DNA from: Arachidicoccus rhizosphaerae
GTDB lineage: Bacteria > Bacteroidota > Bacteroidia > Chitinophagales > Chitinophagaceae
NCBI RefSeq assembly: GCF_900107765.1
Contig: NZ_FNQY01000013.1
Coordinates: 1-64,000, forward strand
DNA: 64,000 nt
Direction of reading: 5' to 3'
This document shows, piece after piece, positions 9,838 through 20,160 of this stretch (within the stretch, counting starts at the first letter, position 1; every line of letters starts with the position of its first letter). The notes beneath the pieces were generated by a model. It searched no databases. It was not told where the DNA came from and saw nothing but the letters and a program-made list of their open reading frames with translations. A program made the position numbers and the translations under genes.

Positions 9838-10009
9838 GTTTTGTTGATTAACGACTGCTTAAAGGCGGCTTCCTGCTCCCGTGTCTGGGAAACTTAACTG
9901 TGTACATCAGGTTGGGTAATGGAATAGGGGACAGCAATAAGGGAAAGACGTTAAACATAAAAGTATAGAGGAGAGTAACCTGCCAGAAAAAAGAAGGCTG
10001 GATATAATA

Positions 10010-10054
10010 AAAGACAGGATATTCACTTTTGATATCCGTGAGTATCCTGTCTTT
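10010..10054. terminator. Bidirectional terminator downstream of katG
   Basis: Inverted repeat AAAGACAGGATATTCAC / GTGAGTATCCTGTCTTT with a short loop. Read on the minus strand the stem is followed by TTTTATTA, which fits termination of katG. The surrounding gap 9838-10083 holds no gene. Confidence 0.75.
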
Positions 10055-10083
10055 ATGCCGGTTTAATATGCTATTGCATTTGA

Positions 10084-12814
<2,731 letters not shown>

Positions 12815-13843
12815 ATGCAGGCATTGTTTGACATACAGAGCGCCGAGATTAGTGAGAAAATTTGGCAGCACGGAACTCCTTTTACCTATAAAACACCAGG
12901 GGGTACATCAGCCAATCCGTATATATTGCAAATGGGGCCAAGCAGTGGGCAGTTTATTCATTTGCCTTTAGAATACGTGACTATATGAAGTAATACCTAT
13001 AAATTCCACGACCATTGTACCATACATGCCAGAGCTCCTTACCGCTCTATAGAACTCTTATTTGTCAGATCCGGCAGATGCATTCATCACAGGTGGCCGT
13101 TTTTGCGTCGTCCATTGAAAACAGACTCCCTTAGTTTAACCCACAGTCTGGCAATAGATAATAAGACAACTTTTGAAAAAGACAGTTGCTATCAGACCCT
13201 TGATCTTCATTTTAATCCAAAAGGCCTGGAGCTGCTTTTAGAAAAGCAGCCCTGCCAGTTGGAAAGGGTAATGAATGCTTACGGGGCAGGCAGACAGTCC
13301 AGTTTTTTACATTCAGATTTTAAGCCGACAGCGGACATTTTAAAGGTGGCAGCTAAAATTGAACGGTACTTGTTGAATCCATACATGGAGCCTGCGATAA
13401 TGAATAATCTGGCCTTTAGTTTATTATTAAAAATACTTGCCTTACAGGAAGAACAATTTGGTCTTAAAAATCTGGACCCAAAATTACAAAAGCGGCTTAG
13501 GCTTATTGAGGCGGTATCCAATCTTTTATTACGGGAAATAGATAGACAAGGACATTCCCTAAAAGAACTGGCCCGAAGTGCAGAGACTAATCAAAAATAT
13601 TTTGCAGATGGGATTAAGTACCTGCATAATATGGGGATTAATCAATTTATCACCCAAAGGCGACTGGATAAGGCCCTTGAATTACTTTTAACGACTGACT
13701 TGCCTGTTAAGGAAATTGCTATACTGGCAGGTTATAATAATCCCAATCATTTATATCCTGCTTTTCGGGAGGTGTATGAGTATACACCGGAGCGATATCG
13801 AAGCTTCATGCACGAGCTTGCTGCAGCCTTATATTTACCATAG
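12815..13843 (+). pseudogene. AraC-family regulator interrupted by one in-frame TGA
   Basis: From the ATG at 12815 (MQALFDIQSAEISEK) the frame is open to 13843 apart from a single TGA at 12986-12988. The residues after this stop (SNTYKFHDHCTIHARAPY and then SIELLFVRSG) continue the effector domain in the same frame. The C-terminal part has a complete AraC DNA-binding domain, with a LKELARSAETNQKYF helix pair and VKEIAILAGYNNPNHLYPAF followed by TPERYR. The family usually has ~320 residues, which matches the full 342 codons. I infer a nonsense mutation (for example CGA to TGA) or a base-calling error. The distal part could still be made from the TTG at 13103 as a 246-residue fragment. Confidence 0.7.
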
Positions 13844-14255
13844 GTATAGAAAATTGCTTATTGATTGTAGTTTATATATGGTATTTTATATTATTCGTTT
13901 TTTAGTAGTCATATTATTTTGCTTAGTGAGAGATTTGATGCCAGGTGACATATTTCCAGCTTTTATGTAGATTTTGTCGTTGTGGCTTGATTGCGTGGTT
14001 ATACGAATACACCAAGGTAGGTGTTAAGTCGCTTAAATAGCAATGATAGCAGGTATATATAAAAGATAGACGTCCTGATTTTTTTAATTGGTACAGGGTA
14101 ATATCCTGGCCAATGACATCTGCAGTTAAAATAGGACAATTGTAAAAAGTTCTCTACCACCTTTTTCTGAGAATAAATAAAAGGGTCGGGTACCTTATGG
14201 AGACTTGAGTCCTGGATGGTGGGCTTTACTCTAATTAAATTTTAAATAAATAACG
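13844..14255 (+). other. Upstream region of mobilization genes, possible oriT
   Basis: No gene is visible in these ~410 AT-rich bases. It directly precedes the relaxase operon, the usual place for an origin of transfer. A short hairpin (ACACC/GGTGT at 14009-14024) and CAGG..CCTG near 14093-14107 are possible structural parts, but both are too short to identify a nic site. Confidence 0.3.
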
Positions 14256-14663
14256 ATGATCTCTGGTAAAAAAAAGCATAGAGGGAAACAATATTCGCAT
14301 AGAATATATTTAGGACTTACGGCATCCATGCATGAAGAATTGCTGCAATTGATGGCCCACTCGGAATACCAATACAAAAGTGATTTGATTCGGGATATCC
14401 TGGGCAATAAAAGAATAAAGGTGGTTTATCGGGATAAATCCATTGACATGGTCATGATGGCGTTTGGAGAATATTTGAAGGGTTTACAGCAGTTAATCCT
14501 TCAGATGGAGCAGATTACGCAAAAAGTAATGGAACTCTGTGATTTAGAGCAGATAGATTACCTTGAACAGAAAATCATTAAACTACTGGAAGATTATAAA
14601 TCTACCCTAGATAAGGCGGGCTATTTTATAAACGAATTAGGTATGCTATGGTTACAAAAGTAA
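14256..14663 (+). CDS. Mobilization accessory protein (MobA/relaxosome RHH-like)
   Basis: This basic-to-helical 135-residue protein begins with a lysine-rich segment (KKKHRGKQYSHRIYLGL). The segment has the look of a ribbon-helix-helix strand followed by a helical part with SDLIRDIL. The second half is probably a coiled coil rich in Q, E and L. The position directly before the relaxase, with a 16-base overlap, is that of the accessory protein that helps the relaxase bind oriT in Bacteroidota mobilizable elements. The assignment rests mainly on this context; the sequence motif alone is weak. Confidence 0.68.
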   Translation: MISGKKKHRGKQYSHRIYLGLTASMHEELLQLMAHSEYQYKSDLIRDILGNKRIKVVYRDKSIDMVMMAFGEYLKGLQQLILQMEQITQKVMELCDLEQIDYLEQKIIKLLEDYKSTLDKAGYFINELGMLWLQK

Positions 14664-15985
14664 ATTCCTCTAAATCAACCAGAGGGACATTAATGTATAA
14701 TGAAAAGAAGGTTGAGCTCGGACTGGGCAAGCTCTTACTGGCTGCAGGATTTCCCGTTTATCCGGAAAATTTGGATATAGCCTCTAAATTAATGGTTTTT
14801 AAGATGCTGACAGATCAAAACAGTAAATCCAGATATCATACGCTTCATCTTACCCTGAATTTTTCCTCCTATGATATATTGGATGAGCTTAAGCTAAAAA
14901 GGATTGCTCATCGTTACCTGTCTAAAGTCGGATTGGATAAACAGCCCTATTTAGTTTATCAGCATTATGATACGATGCATGCCCATTTACATATTGTTTC
15001 AGTGAAGCCGATAGATGGATCTAAGCTCTTACAGAATTTGTATCTGGGACATGGATTTACAAAAGCCAGTAAAGAAATTGAAGTTGAATTTGGACTACAG
15101 AAGGCGGCAGATTATAGTGTGCAAGAGCGTCCCTTACACAATCATTTAGTTCCAGGCCGGTTCCATTATGGGGATGATGATGCCATTCGTGGTATCTCCA
15201 GATGGGTAAATACCACTTTAATGAGTTATAGGTTTGGGGATATAATGGAATATGATGCTATTTTGAATCAATTCGGAATTAAGGTGGTGTATGGCAGGGA
15301 AGGCTCCCGGATGAAGGCCTTTAAAGGCTTAAGTTATGGAGTCATTAAAGAGGACGGAAATAGTACTTGCTGTCCCATAAAGGCTTATCATTTGAGTGGC
15401 CGGCCTTTGCTTAGAGAGGTGGAGAAGCGTTTTACCGCAAGTATAGATTCCAGAAGGTCTTATATGCCCAGAATGATGGCATTACTTGAAAATGCCTTTT
15501 TGCTGGGCAATAGAAAAGAATTTGAGGATTATTTGCAAAGGCGGGGGATTCGTCTGGTGTTTAACAAGAATCCGGAAGGTAAGGTATATGGAGCTGTTTA
15601 TATTGATAACGGTACCAAGGTTGCCTGGCATGATTTTAATCTGGGCGAAAACTATAAAGCAGCGGAAATACTGACAATTATTGAGGGCCTGCCTGCCATA
15701 ATAGGTTCTGAAATACAAGTGGGTGGTGAACTGGGAAAATTAAATGAACGAGATACGGTAGACAATTTCAAATTAGATTTACTCAGAAAAGAACTGAATA
15801 AACCAATTTACGAACAATACGTGGGCAGTGAGCTTCCTGTAGTTGACATTATAAAGGATAGCAGACCGTATAAATATGCCTCCTATCAGCAACTGGCAGA
15901 AATTCATGAAGCGCAGATAAAGAAATTGACCCAGGGGCAGCATCGGCAAAAGGGACTGGAATTAGACGTGGACTTGGACTTGTAA
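14648..15985 (+). CDS. mobB: Relaxase/mobilization nuclease (MobB)
   Basis: The 445-residue relaxase nicks one DNA strand at oriT and pilots it into the recipient. The N-terminal RGTLMYNEKKV segment contains a likely catalytic tyrosine (Tyr17). The HUH-type metal site is seen as His106 followed by HAHLH (His111, His113, His115) in the HYDTMHAHLHIV stretch. Both are typical of the MOBP-like relaxases of Bacteroidota. The start overlaps the accessory gene by 16 bases, implying translational coupling. It is followed by a G-rich spacer and the coupling protein gene. The gene seems intact in length and motifs. Confidence 0.88.
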   Translation: MVTKVNSSKSTRGTLMYNEKKVELGLGKLLLAAGFPVYPENLDIASKLMVFKMLTDQNSKSRYHTLHLTLNFSSYDILDELKLKRIAHRYLSKVGLDKQPYLVYQHYDTMHAHLHIVSVKPIDGSKLLQNLYLGHGFTKASKEIEVEFGLQKAADYSVQERPLHNHLVPGRFHYGDDDAIRGISRWVNTTLMSYRFGDIMEYDAILNQFGIKVVYGREGSRMKAFKGLSYGVIKEDGNSTCCPIKAYHLSGRPLLREVEKRFTASIDSRRSYMPRMMALLENAFLLGNRKEFEDYLQRRGIRLVFNKNPEGKVYGAVYIDNGTKVAWHDFNLGENYKAAEILTIIEGLPAIIGSEIQVGGELGKLNERDTVDNFKLDLLRKELNKPIYEQYVGSELPVVDIIKDSRPYKYASYQQLAEIHEAQIKKLTQGQHRQKGLELDVDLDL

Positions 15986-16033
15986 TAGGGTTGAGTAGTA
16001 ATGGAGAATGGCTGTAATTGGTAGGATCTGCAA

Positions 16034-16084
16034 GGGGGGAGAGGAGGGCGGAGGGCGGAGGGGGTTGGGTGGTATGGGGTTGGG
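16034..16084 (+). other. G-run tract with G-quadruplex potential
   Basis: The spacer between relaxase and coupling protein genes holds at least seven runs of three or more G within ~50 bases on the plus strand, with short purine-rich loops. Its base composition is unlike the AT-rich surroundings. Such a tract can form an intramolecular quadruplex in DNA or in the mob transcript. It lies ~85 bases before the coupling protein ATG. Role unknown. Confidence 0.6.
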
Positions 16085-16169
16085 CAGTATGGAGGTGATT
16101 GAAACTGAGAGAAGAAGGCATGGAAAATGGCTGCGTTTTTATTAATTCGGTTATAAAACGCTTGAAATT

Positions 16170-18167
16170 ATGAATACCGGTGAAAATTTACAAAGCCTTC
16201 GACGTATCCATGACTGGATGCTAAGGGCTGGCTTTGTGCTGTTGCTGCTGCATTTTTATATGAGTTGCTATAACCTGTTCCAGGTGTTGCATTGGACACA
16301 TCCCTTCCTCTTTAGGATTTTCAACAGAAGGTTCTTTATTGATTTTTTTATCGGACAGTATAAGCCCCGAATTTGGCCCCTGGTGCTTTTGATAGTGGCG
16401 CAACTGGCCATCAGAGGCAGGAAAAATGAGAAGTTGAGGGCAGGCTGGGTAATGGGGCTTATCATATCCGGTCTATGCCTTTATTTTATCAATGGGAACT
16501 TCCTCATGGGCTGGATGGGGATGTTCAATGCTGAATGTGTGTACATAGCACTTTCTTTATTGGGTTATTGGCTGATGATGATCGGTATGGCGAAGGTTTC
16601 CAGGATTATTTGGTCAAAGATCGGTAGAGATGTATTTAATCAGTTAAATGAGTCTTTTCCACAACAAGAGCAGCTGGTGGATAATCCTTATAGCATCAAT
16701 CTGCCGGCCCTGTATAAACTCAGAGGGAAAACACGTCAATGCTGGATTAATATTATCAACCCGTTTAGGGGGATCCTGGTAGCAGGATCCCCCGGTTCCG
16801 GGAAGAGTTATTTTGTCATCCGGCATATTATCGGTCAGCATATCCGTAAGGGCCTTACTATGTTTGTGTATGATTTTAAGTTTGATGATTTATCAAAGAT
16901 CGCCTACAATGCTTTTTTACGCAATAAAGGCAAATACCCTGTTGTTCCCAAGTTTTATGTGATTGATTTTGATCATTTGAACGTCAGTAGCAGATGTAAT
17001 CCACTGGACCCGGATCTGATGACCGATATTACCGACGCTTTGGAAGCAGCCCGTACCATCATGTTAGGGCTGAACAGGGAATGGATCCAGAAGCAAGGAG
17101 AGTTTTTTGTAGAATCTCCTATTAATTTTCTGACGGCCATTATCTGGTTTTTAAAAAAATATGCACAGGGCAGATATTGCACGTTGCCGCATGTAATGGA
17201 ACTGATGAATGAGGAGTACGAAAAACTGTTTTCGGTATTGAAAACAGAGCCCGAGATCAGCGTATTAATTAATCCATTTGTCAGCGCTTTTGTCAATGGG
17301 GCCGTGAAACAGCTGGAAGGGCAGATCGGCTCTGCCAAGATCGCCCTTGCCAGGCTCAGCTCCCCCAGATTGTATTATGTGCTTTCAGGTAACGATTTTA
17401 GTCTGGATATTAATAATCCTGAGGAACCTAAAATTGTCTGCATAGGCAATAACCCGATGAAACTCTCCGTGTATGGAGCCGTTTTGTCCTTATTTGCCGC
17501 AAGAATGGTAAAACTGGTGAACAGACGGGGGCAGTTACCGTCTAGTTTAATTTTTGATGAATTTCCGACGATTTATTTTAGTGGCATGGATAGCCTGATG
17601 GCTACGGGCCGTAGCAACCTGGTATCCTGTACTATCTGTGTGCAGGACTTTTCGCAGTTGCAAAGGGATTATGGTAAGAATCAGGCGGATGTTATTACAG
17701 GGATCGCCGGTAATATAATTTCTGGTCAGGTGGTGGGCGAGACCGCCAGGTTACTTTCTGATCGTTTTGGCAGAATACAACAAGACAGAAGTAGTGTGTC
17801 TGTTAATTCCTCAGATAGGTCAATAACGCAGTCCTTTCAATTGGATGCAGCTGTTCCAGCTGCTAAAATTTCCCGGTTATCTTCCGGGGAAATGGTTGGC
17901 ATCATTGCAGACACTCCGGATCAGCCAATTGAACTCAAAGGGTTTCATGCGAAAATTCAAATAGATAGGCAGATGATTGAAAGGGAGGAGGCGGGTTTTG
18001 TGCCCATCCCGGAAATAAGAAAGGTAAGTGAGGCGGATATAGAAAGAAGTTTTCTTCAGATTCAAACGGAGGTTCATCAAATAGTGGAATCTATCTGGAT
18101 AAAAATGTCAGAGTCTACTGAGCAGGCAAGCCTCCTGGTGAAGAAAAAAGGAATGATAGATATTTAA
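16170..18167 (+). CDS. mobC: VirD4/TraG-like coupling protein (MobC)
   Basis: The 665-residue inner-membrane ATPase links the relaxase-DNA complex to a type IV secretion channel. Four hydrophobic segments occupy about residues 18-36, 68-82, 92-110 and 122-142; the first carries the YMSCYNLF variant of the YWFCY domain. Walker A is GSPGSGKS (residues 206-213) and a Walker B-like LIFDEFPTIYF lies near residue 455. The FYVIDF segment and NPLDPDLM also match this family. No mating-pore genes lie nearby, so the element would depend on another element's channel. The protein appears full length. Confidence 0.9.
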   Translation: MNTGENLQSLRRIHDWMLRAGFVLLLLHFYMSCYNLFQVLHWTHPFLFRIFNRRFFIDFFIGQYKPRIWPLVLLIVAQLAIRGRKNEKLRAGWVMGLIISGLCLYFINGNFLMGWMGMFNAECVYIALSLLGYWLMMIGMAKVSRIIWSKIGRDVFNQLNESFPQQEQLVDNPYSINLPALYKLRGKTRQCWINIINPFRGILVAGSPGSGKSYFVIRHIIGQHIRKGLTMFVYDFKFDDLSKIAYNAFLRNKGKYPVVPKFYVIDFDHLNVSSRCNPLDPDLMTDITDALEAARTIMLGLNREWIQKQGEFFVESPINFLTAIIWFLKKYAQGRYCTLPHVMELMNEEYEKLFSVLKTEPEISVLINPFVSAFVNGAVKQLEGQIGSAKIALARLSSPRLYYVLSGNDFSLDINNPEEPKIVCIGNNPMKLSVYGAVLSLFAARMVKLVNRRGQLPSSLIFDEFPTIYFSGMDSLMATGRSNLVSCTICVQDFSQLQRDYGKNQADVITGIAGNIISGQVVGETARLLSDRFGRIQQDRSSVSVNSSDRSITQSFQLDAAVPAAKISRLSSGEMVGIIADTPDQPIELKGFHAKIQIDRQMIEREEAGFVPIPEIRKVSEADIERSFLQIQTEVHQIVESIWIKMSESTEQASLLVKKKGMIDI

Positions 18168-18278
18168 AATAGGCATTTGTGAAAATTTGATGGCGACCCA
18201 TAGGTAGGTAGGGTTGGCCCTCAAAAGGGCCCTGGCCCTAATGGAGATTTTTATTTAGGGAGCAAAAAAAATCTACAA

Positions 18279-18380
18279 ATGAAAGGATTATTCAATTTTA
18301 CAGCAAAAGACTATCTGTATGCCGAGTGGTGTGAGTCAATTCCAAAATCTTGTTCCGGCTATGGTGTTGCAGTAAGTTAA
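18279..18380 (+). CDS. Small ORF (33 aa) behind mobC, unrecognised
   Basis: This short frame starts MKGLFNFTAKDYLYAEWCES and has a GGGAG-like site upstream. It could be a truncated start of a longer mobile-element gene or a chance ORF. I do not recognise it. It lies in the otherwise empty gap 18168-18803. Little supports it beyond the ribosome site and the plausible composition. Confidence 0.18.
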   Translation: MKGLFNFTAKDYLYAEWCESIPKSCSGYGVAVS

Positions 18381-18642
18381 TGCTCTTTTTATTGTAAAAA
18401 CGTGAATTTTATTTTCGGTGATTCTCCGAATTAATTCATTGTTGTACAATGTAGAGAAGAATTAGCTAAATGATGCATAATCTCCCCCCGCAACCCTCTT
18501 CTTTAATAAGAAGAGAATTCACGATTTTTTTGAAAATAAAGTAGTCTTCAGATTAAATGACTTGTCCAAGTCAGGTAGTGCTATTGGGGTTTTGGCCAAG
18601 AAAGTAGCTCTAGTGATTATTTGCGTTGATTTATGAATATGA

Positions 18643-18685
18643 TTAAATGATTCAATGTTTGAAAAAGCAACATTGAATCATTTAA
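18643..18685. repeat. Perfect 17-bp inverted repeat
   Basis: TTAAATGATTCAATGTT pairs perfectly with its inverted copy at 18669-18685 around a 9-base loop. There is no T-run on the plus side. It may be a transcription end for the minus-strand XRE gene or a remnant end of a mobile element. Confidence 0.65.
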
Positions 18686-18732
18686 ATTTAGGAGGATAGA
18701 TATTTATCCAAAATAAATACGGAAACTGAAAT

Positions 18733-18758
18733 AGATTTCCACTGGAAAGTGGAAATCT
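18733..18758 (-). terminator. Hairpin downstream of XRE gene
   Basis: An 11-bp perfect stem (AGATTTCCACT / AGTGGAAATCT) with a GGAA loop stands ~45 bases past the stop of the minus-strand XRE gene. It lacks a strong T-run, so its role as terminator is likely but not certain. Confidence 0.5.
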
Positions 18759-18803
18759 GAAAAAACAACATATCCTAACCCGCTTATTTTAGAACAAAGA
18801 CCT

Positions 18804-19055
18804 CTAACTATCGCTTTTAGTTTCTGGATCATTCCCTTTGTTTGGATCCAGTTTGATATCAACAAAAAACTTATTGAATTCCTCACCTGGGTTCAGGCCA
18901 ATTGCCAGAAAAATTTTATACAAAACGACTGCCTCAAGATGTATGGATTCATGAAGGCAAAGTTTATTTATTTTATCTCTTTTACAGCCTATTTTACGAG
19001 CAAGCTCTGATTGGTTTATAGACTTACCATACAAATATTCACCTAATCTAGTCAT
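18804..19055 (-). CDS. Small XRE-family DNA-binding protein
   Basis: The 83-residue protein has a Cro/C1-type helix-turn-helix at about residues 13-33 (INQSELARKIGCKRDKIN). A hydrophobic helix follows, and the tail is charged. Stand-alone XRE proteins of this size are common in mobile elements as repressors or antitoxins. No partner toxin gene is next to it. It sits between the mob cassette and the redox/Sus cluster. Which of the two it serves, if either, cannot be seen. Confidence 0.75.
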   Translation of the reverse strand: MTRLGEYLYGKSINQSELARKIGCKRDKINKLCLHESIHLEAVVLYKIFLAIGLNPGEEFNKFFVDIKLDPNKGNDPETKSDS

Positions 19056-19348
19056 TTGTTTTGTTTATATGATTAAGACATGAAACTAGGCTACTTTCTT
19101 CATGTAAAAAATATTTTTTGGAAAATAGATTTAAATATTATACATTTGTATAGAATTTAAAGACAAAATAATTGTTTTTCGTTATTTTGTAATGCCGTAT
19201 TGAAAGTTTAGCCGTATTGAATGAAAAAATCAAGCCAGAAAACATCTCTATTTTGCCAGGATAACTGGATTTATTGATTGAAATGTTGTATGCTATGGAC
19301 TAATTATATTTTATTTTGATTGCATGTGTTTTTGGTAATATTATCACA

Positions 19349-19489
19349 ATGAAAATAACTGAATTAAATTCTTTTGAAATCAAGGAGCTGAAGGGTGCTG
19401 TTATATGGCTTATAGCCATTCCCCCACGATTTGCTTTAAATGAAAATTCCCGTAACCTGTTTGCTATAAAGCCCAAGAGTCCTATTTAA
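19349..19489 (+). CDS. Small ORF (46 aa) with leader-peptide-like start
   Basis: The frame starts MKITELNSFEIKELKGAV. The charged start with spaced hydrophobic residues ending in ELKGA resembles the double-glycine-like leaders of small secreted peptides in Bacteroidota. The core that follows (IWLIAIPPRFAL and a basic tail) has no Cys. The ORF stands ~105 bases before the TlpA-like gene, in the gap 19056-19594, which otherwise holds nothing I recognise. The ribosome site is weak. It could be a chance ORF or a remnant. Confidence 0.25.
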   Translation: MKITELNSFEIKELKGAVIWLIAIPPRFALNENSRNLFAIKPKSPI

Positions 19490-19594
19490 TATTAAAAAGG
19501 AAGGGTAGTGTATTCTTGATTTTTTATAATAGGATGCAACTGCTCCTCCGCGTTTTGATTCGAAGTCTTTATAATCATTTAAAAATCAATTAGT

Positions 19595-20155
19595 ATGAAA
19601 AAGCTGTTATGCTTAACGGGCGGAGCTATGCTCATGTTAAGCGCATTCAGTCAAGAAATTAAACCTTTATATATAGATGATCCTTTTCCAAATATTTCTT
19701 TTGGAAAAATAATCAATTATAAATGCTCAACTGCTTCTCTTAAAGATTTTAAAGGCAAATCAATTCTACTTGATTTTTGGTTTACCCATTGCGGAACATG
19801 CATAGAAGCAATGCCCGAATTAGATTCAATGCAAAAAATGTATGGGGATAAGTTACAAATTATAATGGTAGCACACGAATCGGATAGTGCTGTGACACAA
19901 TTTCTAAAAAGTTATGAAACAAAACATAATATCAAATGGAGTATTCCATGTATAGTAGAAGACACCATTTTACATAAGTATTTTAGACATCTTTATGAAC
20001 CAAATTATGCTATACTAGATCCTGAGAACAGACTTGTAGCCAAATGCTCATTTTTCTTTATGAATAAAGAACTAATTGGGGCATATCTTAAACAGTTACC
20101 TGAAGAGTTATACCAAACAGGGTACATAGACGACACTTCAAAAAAAACTAACTAA
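19595..20155 (+). CDS. TlpA-like periplasmic thioredoxin
   Basis: The 186-residue exported protein has a signal peptide at residues 1-19 (LMLSAFSQ end). The thioredoxin fold carries the active-site pair Cys66-Cys69 in FWFTHCGTCIEAMPEL, which is the TlpA/ResA style of motif. A later cis-proline-like turn is present near YEPNYAILDPENR. Such proteins reduce or exchange disulfides in the periplasm. It is the first gene of a tight operon: SusC starts five bases after its stop. The nearby MauE-like gene is a likely electron or disulfide partner (inference). Confidence 0.88.
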   Translation: MKKLLCLTGGAMLMLSAFSQEIKPLYIDDPFPNISFGKIINYKCSTASLKDFKGKSILLDFWFTHCGTCIEAMPELDSMQKMYGDKLQIIMVAHESDSAVTQFLKSYETKHNIKWSIPCIVEDTILHKYFRHLYEPNYAILDPENRLVAKCSFFFMNKELIGAYLKQLPEELYQTGYIDDTSKKTN

Positions 20156-20160
20156 TCAAA

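Noticed and set aside
12986-12988. TGA as selenocysteine or programmed readthrough codon
   Set aside because: AraC regulators are not selenoproteins, no SECIS-like hairpin is seen behind the codon, and Bacteroidota of this type usually lack the machinery. A nonsense mutation is simpler.
13716-13970. Plus-strand frame overlapping the end of the AraC gene
   Set aside because: It lies in another frame inside the AraC helix-turn-helix region and shows no signature of its own.
14009-14024. ACACC/GGTGT hairpin as oriT nic region
   Set aside because: A five-base stem is too short to call without a known nic consensus for this relaxase family.
13844-14255. Direct repeat of the tRNA-Phe 3' end as left attachment site
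   Set aside because: I looked for GGGATCGAACC-like sequence in this stretch and did not find it. The left end may be deleted or lie elsewhere.
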